From NCBI GenBank assembly GCA_003279455.1, contig QCHU01000002.1:62001-126000 (forward strand): DNA of 64,000 bases, in the 5' to 3' direction. The position numbers were made by a program, and so were the translations under genes. The stretch comes from Prochlorococcus sp. AG-402-G19 (lineage in GTDB: Bacteria; Cyanobacteriota; Cyanobacteriia; PCC-6307; Cyanobiaceae). A model generated the notes under the pieces. The model was not told the DNA's origin. It saw only the letters and a program-made list of their open reading frames with translations, and did not search any database. Shown piece by piece: positions 29,000-37,620 of the stretch; the stretch's first letter is position 1, and the number at the start of each line of letters is the position of its first letter.

Positions 29000-29431
29000 T
29001 TATTCAATCACATCAATTATTCCTTCAGTAATATATCTTGCCATTTTTGTTATGTGCTTCCTGATTTCACCTTCTCGAACATTCCATTTCTTAGACATTT
29101 CTTTCACTTTTTTATTTTCTTTAATATACCCAATCATTTTATTGGCAAGGTAGACGGGTAGCTCTTGTTGATTTTTTTCAGATAAGGTTTCCCATCCTTC
29201 TTTATCTATCAGTCCGATAGATTTTAGATCATTTTGATTAGTAAAATTATATAATTCTGTCACACCTATTGAAAGATAAATAGATCCCAACTCTTCTAAA
29301 AAACTTCTGGAGTTTATACCGTCTTTAAATTGAATGATTTGTTCATCTAATAAAGATATTTTTTCCGAGTCTCCTTCTTTTATTGAATTTAATAATTTAA
29401 AAAAAGAACTGAATTCAATTTGATCAGTCAA
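29000..29431 (-). CDS. 143-aa protein of unknown function
   Basis: I do not recognise this product. It is fully helical by eye, with no cysteines, no membrane segment and no signal peptide. The C-terminal half, KKVKEMSKKWNVREGEIRKH, looks like it may include a helix-turn-helix-like pair, but that is weak. It ends ITKMARYITEGIIDVIE. The start MTDQIEFSSFF is an ATG. It is flanked by the 59-aa gene and a 39-aa peptide gene on the opposite strand, so it is monocistronic. Codon use is AT-rich like its neighbours. Confidence 0.6.
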   Translation of the reverse strand: MTDQIEFSSFFKLLNSIKEGDSEKISLLDEQIIQFKDGINSRSFLEELGSIYLSIGVTELYNFTNQNDLKSIGLIDKEGWETLSEKNQQELPVYLANKMIGYIKENKKVKEMSKKWNVREGEIRKHITKMARYITEGIIDVIE

Positions 29432-29533
29432 TGTTCTTATTCGTTATTGTTTTGATATTAGTTCAAGACTAATATTACTCCCTACTTTTTAAACGAATGA
29501 AATAGTAACTAAAAATGTAGATATAAGATATAA

Positions 29534-29653
29534 ATGTTAGGTATTTTATTGGCTACCAGCTTTTTATTAGTGGTTCTTTTAAAGACTTACTGTAAGAATG
29601 TAAAAATGATCAATATTTCGATCGAGAAGCAAAATCAACTTATTAATTTCTGA
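29534..29653 (+). CDS. 39-aa putative membrane micro-protein
   Basis: The frame starts ATG and gives MLGILLATSFLLVVLLKTYC followed by a polar tail of about 19 residues. The first 16 residues form one hydrophobic helix, as in small photosynthetic-complex or regulatory membrane peptides. It lies in an otherwise gene-free spacer and reads towards the tRNA-Cys region. It does not match PsbI, PsbX, PetN or PetL as I remember them. The hydrophobic helix is what supports it; chance cannot be excluded in AT-rich DNA. Confidence 0.4.
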   Translation: MLGILLATSFLLVVLLKTYCKNVKMINISIEKQNQLINF

Positions 29654-29735
29654 CCCTTCTTGAAACTTGCTACTCGCTACACATGGAGCATTGTTCTGGG
29701 AGGCTCTCTCAGGAGAATTAAACAGATATTAATTA

Positions 29736-29806
29736 AGGCGGCACCCAGATTCGAACTGGGGATAAAGGATTTGCAATCCTCTGCCTTACCACTTGGCCAT
29801 GCCGCC
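29736..29806 (-). tRNA. tRNA-Cys (anticodon GCA)
   Basis: The minus strand folds into a 71-nt cloverleaf. GGCGGCA pairs with TGCCGCC, the discriminator is U, the anticodon loop TTGCAAA gives GCA, and the T arm has CCCCAGTTCGAATCTGGG. CCA is not encoded. Open frames that cross it on both strands are artefacts. Confidence 0.96.
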
Positions 29807-29863
29807 GAAAATGAAAGATTCACTTCCAATTCAAATCGTATCAGCCAAGCTGAACAAAATCTT

Positions 29864-31084
29864 TTGTTTCTTTGTAATGGACATGGAGAAGATACGATTG
29901 CTTGCCAAATCATGGAGGCACTTCATGAAATCAATTCAGATGTTTCCCAGGAAGTGCTTCCAATGGTTGGAGAAGGAAAAGCTTTTAATAATTTCATAGC
30001 AGATGGCTGGCTCGCCAAGATTGGTTCCTCTACATTCTTACCAAGTGGTGGTTTTAGTAACCAGAGTCTTAGTGGATTAGTTTTAGATTTAAAAGCTGGA
30101 TTACTTTGCAGTCTTTATAAGCAATGGACTCTGATTCATAGATCAGCGAGAGAGGGAAGAATTATTGTTGTCGTTGGAGATTTATTACCTCTTCTTTTTG
30201 CATGGGCTAGTGGCGCAGATTATTTTTTTATTGGTACTCCTAAAAGTGACTACACATGGACAAGTGGACCTCGATTCTCTTTTAGTGATTTTTACCATCG
30301 ATTAAAAGGAACGGAGTGGGATCCATGGGAATATTGGTTGATGCGATCTCGTCGTTGCAAGATGGTTGCAGTAAGAGACAAAATCACTGCTAGAGGTTTA
30401 AGGAATCATGGAGTGGCAGCAGTAGCTCCTGGAAATCCGATGATGGATGGTCTGGCTAAGACAGACTGTCCTGATGGTTTTAAAACATATAGACGTTTGA
30501 TTTTGTTATGTGGAAGTCGCTTACCTGAGGCGTATAAGAATTTTAAAAAACTTTTAATTGCAATTCAAATTATTCAAACTTCCTCTCCCTTGGCAGTATT
30601 TGTACCCTTAAATTCTTCTGCAATGATTAAAAACATACAATTGATACTGATTGACTTAGGCTTTAAACCTACTTATGAATCAATTGATGAATTAGGAATT
30701 GCCGAAATATGGAAAAAAAAATCATTACTCATATTAATTGGCTTTAATCAGTTCTCGTTTTGGGCGAATTGGGGTGAAGTAGGGGTTGCAAATGCGGGCA
30801 CAGCTACAGAACAATTAGTAGGTTTAGGAATCCCATGTGTTTCCTTTCCTGGGAATGGGCCTCAATTTAATTTGAATTTTGCTAACCGCCAAAGCCGTTT
30901 ATTGGGAGGTGCAGTATCTATTGCTAAAGGTCATAAAAATCTTTCAACACAAGTCGAGTTTTTATTGGACTCTGATTTCGATAGATATACTATTGGTTTA
31001 AGAGGATCCAAACGAATGGGCCCAGAAGGAGGAAGTAAATCTTTAGCCCTTATTATTTCTACTCACTTGTCCCGGGGTTCATAG
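29864..31084 (+). CDS. Lipid-A-disaccharide synthase-related protein
   Basis: This is a glycosyltransferase-like protein of the LpxB-related family of cyanobacteria. Characteristic are LFLCNGHGEDTIACQIMEAL at the start, VVVGDLLPLLFAW, FIGTPKSDYTW, and ANAGTATEQLVGLGIPCVSFPG near the C-terminus. The open frame reaches back to 29660 through the tRNA-Cys gene, and those upstream residues are tRNA antisense, not protein. The preferred start is TTG 29864, giving 406 aa beginning at the conserved FLCNGHGED; ATC or other rare starts slightly upstream would also be possible. Picocyanobacteria probably make a reduced lipid A, and the role of this protein is not known. Confidence 0.8.
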   Translation: MFLCNGHGEDTIACQIMEALHEINSDVSQEVLPMVGEGKAFNNFIADGWLAKIGSSTFLPSGGFSNQSLSGLVLDLKAGLLCSLYKQWTLIHRSAREGRIIVVVGDLLPLLFAWASGADYFFIGTPKSDYTWTSGPRFSFSDFYHRLKGTEWDPWEYWLMRSRRCKMVAVRDKITARGLRNHGVAAVAPGNPMMDGLAKTDCPDGFKTYRRLILLCGSRLPEAYKNFKKLLIAIQIIQTSSPLAVFVPLNSSAMIKNIQLILIDLGFKPTYESIDELGIAEIWKKKSLLILIGFNQFSFWANWGEVGVANAGTATEQLVGLGIPCVSFPGNGPQFNLNFANRQSRLLGGAVSIAKGHKNLSTQVEFLLDSDFDRYTIGLRGSKRMGPEGGSKSLALIISTHLSRGS

Positions 31085-31141
31085 TGAGGTGTAATCTAAT
31101 AGAACATTTTTTACGAAGATTTTCTTTTCAAGTTACAGCAT

Positions 31142-31411
31142 ATGCCTCTAATTGAAGATCATGATTATCTTAAAATTTGTGCTCAATTGGCATCCTCTTT
31201 AAGTATTAGTATTTCAGCTGCTCGAAGGAAAGTAGAGGTCTCGGCAGCTAAGGAAGGGAAAAAAGATTTGCAATCAAGAAAAGAAATTGCTCAAAAGATC
31301 CTCGAGAACACTCTTAATGAAAATCAAGAACAAAGTGTATCTGCCTCTGCCTCTTTTGATCAATTATTGAAGGCTCTAAAAGAAGAGGAAAATTTTATGC
31401 TTGAAGACTAA
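31142..31411 (+). CDS. 89-aa protein of unknown function
   Basis: A short acidic helical protein. The N-terminal half, LKICAQLASSLSISISAARR, looks like an amphipathic helix pair followed by a Lys/Glu-rich stretch. The C-terminal third, SFDQLLKALKEEENFMLED, is strongly acidic. It carries no motif that I know. It is convergent with the RNase D gene and follows the LpxB-related gene by about 57 bp, so it may share its transcript. The ATG start and AT-rich codon use are normal for the region. Confidence 0.65.
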   Translation: MPLIEDHDYLKICAQLASSLSISISAARRKVEVSAAKEGKKDLQSRKEIAQKILENTLNENQEQSVSASASFDQLLKALKEEENFMLED

Positions 31412-31432
31412 TTAATCTTTAGGTTGCAAAAA

Positions 31433-32077
31433 CTAGTGGTCAAAAATATTTGTAAATCTTCTTCTATCAAGCTCAGAAAAAATTGGTACACATTGGAAAC
31501 ATTTTTGCGCTAATTCCCATCTTCCCTCACGTTTTAACATCTCTTCGAGTTTGTGCTTTGCTCCTAGTAAATATCTAACATCATTGGCTGCATAAATAAG
31601 TTGTTTTTGAGTTAAATCGCCAACTTTTCCCCAGTCACTGCTTTGGGCTTGCTTATCTAATTCAACTCCAACAGTTTCCAAAACAACTTCTTTTAGTCCA
31701 TGCCTTGGGCTGTAAGTTCTACCTATTTTACTTGCAATTTTTGTACAGAAAATTGGGTTAACATCAATATTTAGATTATTTGCTAAAGCAGCGAGATCAA
31801 ATCTTGCAAAATGAAAGACTTTTTCAATTGTTTTTTTCTCGAGTATAGATTTCAGGTTGGGTGCTGAATCTTGATTCCTCTCTATACGAATACAAATAAC
31901 ATTATCCAATGCGTCACATATTTGTATTAAACAAAGCCTGTCTCTACCATGAATTAAGCCCATGGCCTCGGTATCAACCGCTAAAGCTAGAGATTTGCTC
32001 AAAGCAATTTGAGTTTCATCATCAATGTCCTTATCAAAGATCTTAAAAGTTAATGGATCGTCGAGTTTTTTTGGCAT
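31433..32077 (-). CDS. rnd: Ribonuclease D-type 3'-5' exonuclease
   Basis: The 214-aa product is a DEDDy exonuclease domain. The acidic residues appear in AVDTEAMGL (motif I), HFARFDLAALA (motif II) and YAANDVRYLLGAK (motif III). It lacks the HRDC domains of E. coli RNase D, so it is the short form common in cyanobacteria and could act on tRNA 3' ends or other small RNAs. It is convergent with the 89-aa gene. Confidence 0.88.
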   Translation of the reverse strand: MPKKLDDPLTFKIFDKDIDDETQIALSKSLALAVDTEAMGLIHGRDRLCLIQICDALDNVICIRIERNQDSAPNLKSILEKKTIEKVFHFARFDLAALANNLNIDVNPIFCTKIASKIGRTYSPRHGLKEVVLETVGVELDKQAQSSDWGKVGDLTQKQLIYAANDVRYLLGAKHKLEEMLKREGRWELAQKCFQCVPIFSELDRRRFTNIFDH

Positions 32078-32263
32078 AAAAAATTAAGTGGTAATTTAAT
32101 TAATTGAGTTATTTTGTATGATTTAATTCTAATCCTTTAAATGATAAACAAATATTCAGTAAATTTAACGATTTAATCTTTTCTCATTTTTTTAATTTTT
32201 TCAGCTCACTTTTGTAGCTATGTTTCTAATAACAATTAAAATAACAAAGATCGAATTTTTGAG

Positions 32264-32821
32264 ATGCAATCTGCATTCTCCTCAACTTTATTTCTCACTA
32301 TTTTATTAGCGATAGGTTTGGGGTTTTTTTTGCGAGCTGCTAGTAAGGACCGGACAACGGTTGTAGATGTTCAGTCTCCTTTGCCTCCTATAGAAGTCCT
32401 TAACGGATTTACTATTTGGCTGGAAGAGCGTGGTTGGAAAAAAAATGGAGGTAATGCTGAAGAAAAACTGTTGATTTTTCATGGGAATGTTGCTGCTAGT
32501 ACTTTTTTGACGATCTTTTTATCTTGCCTTGGAGGACTTGGTTCGGCCTGTTTGGGCCTGGTTTTGATCCAGCTTTACCCTGTTTTGAGCTGGTGGCCTT
32601 TGCTACTATCAGCAGTTGGTGCTCCTTTAGCTGGATTTATTTATCGTATTAAATCCAATCGAGAGGAATCACTAGAGGTTAAGTTATTAAGTTCAGATGG
32701 GTCAGGTACTAGTAATTTACGAATAAAAGCTCATCGTGATGAATTGATAGCTATTCAATTCGAATTATCAGAAACTCTTGAGCTTAGTAGTGAAAATTCT
32801 CTACTTTCTTCTCCAATTTAA
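32264..32821 (+). CDS. CCB1-like cofactor-assembly membrane protein
   Basis: The 185-aa product has an N-terminal membrane helix (SSTLFLTILLAIGLGFFLRA) and a pair of helices near residues 85-130, around FLSCLGGLGSACLGLVL and LSWWPLLLSAVGAPLAGFI. This layout and the phrase FFLRAASKDRTT match what I remember of the CCB1/DUF3529 family, needed for covalent attachment of heme cn to cytochrome b6 in plants and cyanobacteria. The assignment is from memory, not from a search. It is 9 bp upstream of the amidase-like gene on the same strand, which may share its promoter. Confidence 0.62.
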   Translation: MQSAFSSTLFLTILLAIGLGFFLRAASKDRTTVVDVQSPLPPIEVLNGFTIWLEERGWKKNGGNAEEKLLIFHGNVAASTFLTIFLSCLGGLGSACLGLVLIQLYPVLSWWPLLLSAVGAPLAGFIYRIKSNREESLEVKLLSSDGSGTSNLRIKAHRDELIAIQFELSETLELSSENSLLSSPI

Positions 32822-32830
32822 GTAGAGTTT

Positions 32831-33580
32831 GTGGTGAAAAATAAAGTATTAAATGCTCTATTTTACTTGCTTTTTTTAAGTTTCTTTTATGCATTTTCTC
32901 AATTATATTACAACAGAAATACAATTCAAAATCTGGAGCTGATCATTGGTGAAAGCTCTAATATTCAAGCAACTTGGGTTGGCAGCAAAGAGGTATATAG
33001 AAATATTCCTATTTTAATTTTAGCTGGCCACGCAGACTCCCAGGGGATGGCTGGTGCTGGCACCCCTGGTGAAGCTGTTCACAAGTTTGGTTTAAATCCA
33101 ATGCATCCTGACATGAGCGATGAACTTTTTTGGAATTTAAAATTACAAGAATCAATTGTTCAACTTGGAAAAAAGAAAGGGTTAAATATCAAATTGTATG
33201 ACCCTGGTATAAGAAATATAGATGATGCTAATGATCCAAGAACAAATTGGTCAGTAGGGAGGAAATTTGCTAAGCATGGTGGTTATGCAATTGAGATTCA
33301 TTTTGATGCATATGGTAGGTATGGAGTAGGTTCAGGATTGATTCCTCCTTATTTTGAGACGCCAAATACAATCGACGAGTCAATCGCAAGAAAATTCGGA
33401 CGATTTCCTATTTTGTATAGAGGAGGTTTAGGTGCTCCAAGAAGGCAAATAAGGATTCTTGAAATAGGGAAACTAGAGGGCTTGCTAGAAAAAAATCTCA
33501 GAAATTTAAAAACAAGGAAAAGAACAATAAATTTTCTAGCTAATGAAATAGTTCAGGCTTTTTTAAATGGAATAACTTAG
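32831..33580 (+). CDS. Divergent N-acetylmuramoyl-L-alanine amidase-like secreted protein
   Basis: A 249-aa protein with a hydrophobic N-terminal helix (LFYLLFLSFFYAFSQL), either a signal anchor or an uncleaved signal peptide. The body resembles an amidase_3 zinc hydrolase fold. ILAGHADSQG would give the first zinc His, ESIVQLGKKKG the helix bearing a Glu, AIEIHFDAYG the second His, and RILEIGKLEGL the catalytic Glu. These fit but the sequence diverges strongly from true AmiC enzymes. GTG or ATG usage cannot be settled, and the annotated start is GTG 32831. It follows the CCB1-like gene by 9 bp. Confidence 0.6.
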   Translation: MVKNKVLNALFYLLFLSFFYAFSQLYYNRNTIQNLELIIGESSNIQATWVGSKEVYRNIPILILAGHADSQGMAGAGTPGEAVHKFGLNPMHPDMSDELFWNLKLQESIVQLGKKKGLNIKLYDPGIRNIDDANDPRTNWSVGRKFAKHGGYAIEIHFDAYGRYGVGSGLIPPYFETPNTIDESIARKFGRFPILYRGGLGAPRRQIRILEIGKLEGLLEKNLRNLKTRKRTINFLANEIVQAFLNGIT

Positions 33581-33591
33581 AAGTGCGAAAT

Positions 33592-34638
33592 TTAATCCAA
33601 TGCTTGATGTGGTAGACATCTCTCCTCAAGCGATTTATCTGTAAACCAGTCTTGAGGCTTAGTAAATAAATCTGTTAATAGTGCTTCACGTGAATTAGTT
33701 TCTGGCTTATATCCATACTCCCATCTTGCTAATGGCGGTAATGACATCAATATTGATTCAGTTCTTCCATTGGTTTGTAATCCAAAAATAGTCCCTCTAT
33801 CCCATACCAAATTGAATTCAGCGTATCTACCTCGCCTATAAAGCTGAAAGTCTCTTTCTTTGGTTGAAAATTTTTGATTTTTTCGTTTTTTTATTATTGG
33901 CTCATACGAGGGGAGAAATGCCTGTCCACATGCTTTGGCAAGTGAAAAAAGATTTTCCCAATTCAAAGAATAGTGACCTAATTCTTTTGAAATGTGAGAT
34001 GCTTTTCCTTTATCATTTTGTCCTTTATAAAGTAAACCTGATCCATCTTGATAGTCATAAAAAATACCTCCAACTCCTCTGGTTTCATTTCGATGTTTTA
34101 GGAAAAAATATTCGTCACACCACGGTTTGAAAACCTTGTGAAGATCTTTGTTAATAGTGTCACATGCGGCTTTATGGCATGAATGAAAGTGACGCGTATC
34201 AGATAGATATGGATAAAAAGGGGTTAAATCTGCCCCTCCACCAAACCACCAAACAGGACCTGCTTCAAAATATCTGTAATTCAGATGAACAGTCGGTATA
34301 TAGGGATTTTTGGGGTGAAGAACCATGGAGGTTCCTGTTGCAAACCAAGAGTGACCTTTTGCTTCTGGCCTTTGGCTAATTATTGAGGGTGGAAGTTCAT
34401 TTCCATGTACTTCAGAAAAATTCACTCCTCCCTGTTCAAAGATTTTCCCATCTTTCAATACTCGTGAACGACCGCCACCACCTTCTGGTCTCTGCCAAGA
34501 TTCTTCTAGGAATTTGCCTTCTCCATCAATAGTCTCTAAACCAGCACAAATTTCATCTTGAAGCCCTAAAACAAGCTTTTTGGCTCGTTCTCTTGAATTT
34601 TTCGCCGGTAAAATGGCTTTATTTTGTGAGGAGGACAA
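33592..34638 (-). CDS. hemF: Coproporphyrinogen III oxidase, oxygen-dependent
   Basis: HemF decarboxylates coproporphyrinogen III in heme and chlorophyll synthesis. The 348-aa product contains [46 protein letters not shown] and [18 protein letters not shown], all typical of the family. Length is slightly above the E. coli enzyme, as in other cyanobacteria. It lies convergent to the amidase-like gene and diverges from mrp with a spacer of about 180 bp. Confidence 0.97.
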   Translation of the reverse strand: MSSSQNKAILPAKNSRERAKKLVLGLQDEICAGLETIDGEGKFLEESWQRPEGGGGRSRVLKDGKIFEQGGVNFSEVHGNELPPSIISQRPEAKGHSWFATGTSMVLHPKNPYIPTVHLNYRYFEAGPVWWFGGGADLTPFYPYLSDTRHFHSCHKAACDTINKDLHKVFKPWCDEYFFLKHRNETRGVGGIFYDYQDGSGLLYKGQNDKGKASHISKELGHYSLNWENLFSLAKACGQAFLPSYEPIIKKRKNQKFSTKERDFQLYRRGRYAEFNLVWDRGTIFGLQTNGRTESILMSLPPLARWEYGYKPETNSREALLTDLFTKPQDWFTDKSLEERCLPHQALD

Positions 34639-34817
34639 AATTAATTGTATTTTGCTTTCTTTAAAAAAATACTTTCAAATGATGCAAATTTCACATCAAT
34701 ATTGGAAAAGTTAGTATTGCGAATATTTTTTACTTTTTCCTAAAGCCAATATCATTGGATAATCTGTTGGAATATTTGTCGAATTTTTTACTATTATCGG
34801 GTGAATAGAAATTAAGA

Positions 34818-35903
34818 ATGACAACTATCGAGAAGGTTTTAAAAGCGTTTAATTCAGTCAAAGATGTCGGAAGTGAACGATCTATTGTTGACCTTGGATG
34901 GCTGGAAATAGTTTCAGTGAAGCCACCGAAGATTGTTGTAAGACTGACTCTTCCTAATTTTGCTTTAGCGCAAAGAAGTCAATTAGCAAATGACATTAGG
35001 AAATGCATTGATTTACTGGAGGATATAGAAGAAGTACAAATTGAGATAGGGGACTCATCTCCATCTGCGGAATCTCCTATTGGTCAGGCCGGACATGGTG
35101 CTCAATCTCAGGGATTAACTCCAATACCAAAAGTGAAGAATGTTATCGCTATAAGTAGTGGTAAAGGAGGCGTTGGTAAAAGTACTGTTGCCGTGAATTT
35201 AGCTTGTGCGCTTAGTCAGAAGGGTTTTAAGGTTGGCTTGCTTGATGCTGATATTTATGGGCCAAATACCCCTTACATGCTTGGTGTTAGTGAAATAACG
35301 CCTGAGGTTAGTGGTTCGGGCGCAGAGCAAATGATTATCCCCATTGAAACATGCGGAATTGGAATGGTTTCAATGGGATTATTAATTGATCAAAATCAGC
35401 CAGTGATTTGGCGTGGACCAATGCTTAATGGAATTATTCGACAATTCTTATATCAAGCTTCCTGGGGCGAACGTGATTTTTTAATAGTAGATCTTCCTCC
35501 CGGGACAGGGGATGCTCAACTTTCTTTGGCTCAGGCAGTTCCTATGGCGGGTGTGCTAATAGTCACAACTCCACAAAATGTATCTCTTCAAGATTCAAGA
35601 AGGGGGTTGGCAATGTTTAAACAATTAAATATTCCAATACTCGGAGTGATAGAAAATATGACGTATTTTATTCCTCCAGATCAACCGCAAAAATCATATG
35701 AGATTTTTGGCTCAGGTGGAGGAAAACAATTAGCTAAAGAAAATAATGTCCCCTTGCTTTCTCAGATACCAATCGAGTCAGATACTTATTCAGGTACAGG
35801 TAAGGATTTGCCTGTGGTTCATACATCTCGAGTTTCAAGAACAGCAAAAGTATTTTTAGAACTTGCTGAAACTCTATGTAATGAATTATCTATTAAACAG
35901 TGA
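34818..35903 (+). CDS. mrp: Iron-sulfur cluster carrier protein (Mrp/NBP35-ApbC)
   Basis: The 361-aa protein has an N-terminal DUF59/MIP18-like segment (about 1-90), a glycine/serine linker, and a deviant Walker A ATPase, SSGKGGVGKSTVAVNL. Next are LDADIYGPNTPYMLG, DLPPGTGDAQLS and GVIENMTYFIPP. ApbC proteins carry [4Fe-4S] clusters on a CXXC near the C-terminus, and this cannot be confirmed here: the corresponding stretch, ENMTYFIPPDQPQKS, lacks that pair. The next gene, rodA, starts only 0-9 bp after the stop. Confidence 0.93.
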   Translation: MTTIEKVLKAFNSVKDVGSERSIVDLGWLEIVSVKPPKIVVRLTLPNFALAQRSQLANDIRKCIDLLEDIEEVQIEIGDSSPSAESPIGQAGHGAQSQGLTPIPKVKNVIAISSGKGGVGKSTVAVNLACALSQKGFKVGLLDADIYGPNTPYMLGVSEITPEVSGSGAEQMIIPIETCGIGMVSMGLLIDQNQPVIWRGPMLNGIIRQFLYQASWGERDFLIVDLPPGTGDAQLSLAQAVPMAGVLIVTTPQNVSLQDSRRGLAMFKQLNIPILGVIENMTYFIPPDQPQKSYEIFGSGGGKQLAKENNVPLLSQIPIESDTYSGTGKDLPVVHTSRVSRTAKVFLELAETLCNELSIKQ

Positions 35904-35912
35904 TTGAAAGTC

Positions 35913-37187
35913 ATGATTGGTTTTGGTCGAAAAAAAATATCAAATTTAAAAATAGTTAGAAACAGAAAAATTTGGAAAGATACAGATTTTATAATTTGGA
36001 TTGTACCTTTAATTTTAGTACATTTATCGTGTTTTTTAATTGCAAGTACTCAAAGAAATATTGGAATAGCAGATTGGTATCAACATGTAATCATTGCTTA
36101 TATAGGCTCTCTAATTGTTTATTTTTTAGCTCAAGTTCCTTTGCAAGATCTACGAAAATATATTTTACCAATTTATTTTTTTACTATTTTAACGCTTTTA
36201 TATGTAAATTTTAGTGGTACTTCTGCATTAGGAGCAAAAAGATGGTTGAGCTTTGCTGGTTTTTATCTTCAGCCATCGGAGTTCGCTAAATTAAGTTTAA
36301 TACTTGTTTTGGCTTCTATTTTAGATCGAAGAAGATTTACTGATTTATCTCATTTAATTAAACCTTTATTAGTCTCTATTTTCCCTTGGATTTTGGTTTT
36401 CACTCAACCTGATCTTGGCACATCTCTTGTTTTTGGAGCGATACTTCTTGGCATGTTGTATTGGTCAGGAATGCCATATGAGTGGGCATTTATTGTTTTG
36501 GCTACTTCGATGACAGGATTCTTGTCATATTCATATCAATTGGGACTTTATATGTGGTTTCCAATAATTGGTTTTTTGTCTTATAAGTCTCTTCCAAATC
36601 AAAAAAAAATACTAACAATATTTATTCTCCTTTTTCATGCCTTAATTGCCAAAACTTCTTCTTGGTTTTGGGAAACTTTATTAAAAGATTACCAAAGAGA
36701 TAGGTTAATTCTTTTTCTTAATCCTAGCCAAGACCCTTTAGGTGGTGGTTATCATATGCTCCAAAGCAAAATAGGAATTGGATCTGGTGGACTACTTGGA
36801 TCAGGTCTGATGCAAGGTCAATTAACTAAATTAAAATTCATACCAGAGCAACATACTGATTTCATTTTTAGTGCTCTTGGAGAAGAGACAGGTTTTTTAG
36901 GAAATTTGTTGGTCTTATTTTTATTTTTTATTCTAATTGTTCGATTGATCAAGATTGCTATTGAGGCGCGTACTGATTTTGAATCTTTGCTTGTGATTGG
37001 AATAGCTTCAATGTTTATGTTCCAAATTATGGTGAATATATTTATGACTATTGGCCTAGGCCCTGTTACTGGAATCCCATTACCTTTTATGAGCTACGGA
37101 AGAACTGCATTATTTGTTAATTTTATAAGTTTGGGTTTTTGTTTATCTGTATCTAGAAGAGGACAGTCAATAAGAAAAAATCTCTAA
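35913..37187 (+). CDS. rodA: Rod-shape-determining protein RodA (FtsW/RodA/SpoVE family)
   Basis: A peptidoglycan polymerase (SEDS) with about ten membrane helices. Typical features are QPSEFAKLSLILVLAS, the TQPDLGTSLVFG segment, and the conserved C-terminal stretch PEQHTDFIFSALGEETGFLG and GIPLPFMSYGRTALF. I prefer ATG 35913 over TTG 35904, which is directly adjacent to the mrp stop. The length is about 424 aa. The downstream spacer is unusually long and empty. Confidence 0.93.
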   Translation: MIGFGRKKISNLKIVRNRKIWKDTDFIIWIVPLILVHLSCFLIASTQRNIGIADWYQHVIIAYIGSLIVYFLAQVPLQDLRKYILPIYFFTILTLLYVNFSGTSALGAKRWLSFAGFYLQPSEFAKLSLILVLASILDRRRFTDLSHLIKPLLVSIFPWILVFTQPDLGTSLVFGAILLGMLYWSGMPYEWAFIVLATSMTGFLSYSYQLGLYMWFPIIGFLSYKSLPNQKKILTIFILLFHALIAKTSSWFWETLLKDYQRDRLILFLNPSQDPLGGGYHMLQSKIGIGSGGLLGSGLMQGQLTKLKFIPEQHTDFIFSALGEETGFLGNLLVLFLFFILIVRLIKIAIEARTDFESLLVIGIASMFMFQIMVNIFMTIGLGPVTGIPLPFMSYGRTALFVNFISLGFCLSVSRRGQSIRKNL

Positions 37188-37620
37188 TTAGACACTTTTG
37201 CTTATTTTATTTGTAAACGCATTAGTTGAGTCTCAGTAGCGCTTTGCGTATTGCTATAGTTAAATTTCTTAATAGCATCTTGAGGTTAAGTTTTTCTTCT
37301 ATGTAAAGGAAGGAATCCTCACTTTAAGATTAAACATTAGTTTCATTTAATTAGTTATTCTTGAATTTATTAGCGTTTGAGGTATTCCCCCTCCTTGTTA
37401 ATCCTTACTAAAATAGGAATCAGCTCTTATGATCTTAATTTTTTTAAAAGACTCTTTTGCATCTTAAATTGAATCACTGAGTAATTTTTAATCGATCTAT
37501 TTAAAAACAGTCAGCTAAGGCACCTCTACGAATTGAAACTCTATTATTTATGTTTTTTCACCCTTTAAAATCTGATCAATCTAATGGATTTAAAGGTTTG
37601 TATGAGGTTTGGAGGTTTTT
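37188..37620. other. 433-bp apparently noncoding region upstream of the sensor kinase
   Basis: The space between rodA and the kinase start is long for this genome and holds no open frame of note. It is AT-rich, with a pyrimidine tract (CCCCCTCC at about 37387-37394) and three copies of TGAGGT (37281, 37378 and 37603). A small RNA or a long 5' leader is possible. I can find no conserved fold or terminator by eye. Confidence 0.5.

Noticed and set aside
29677-29913. 78-aa minus-strand ORF spanning tRNA-Cys
   Set aside because: The segment AAWPSGKAEDCKS is the translation of the tRNA itself, so it is not a gene.
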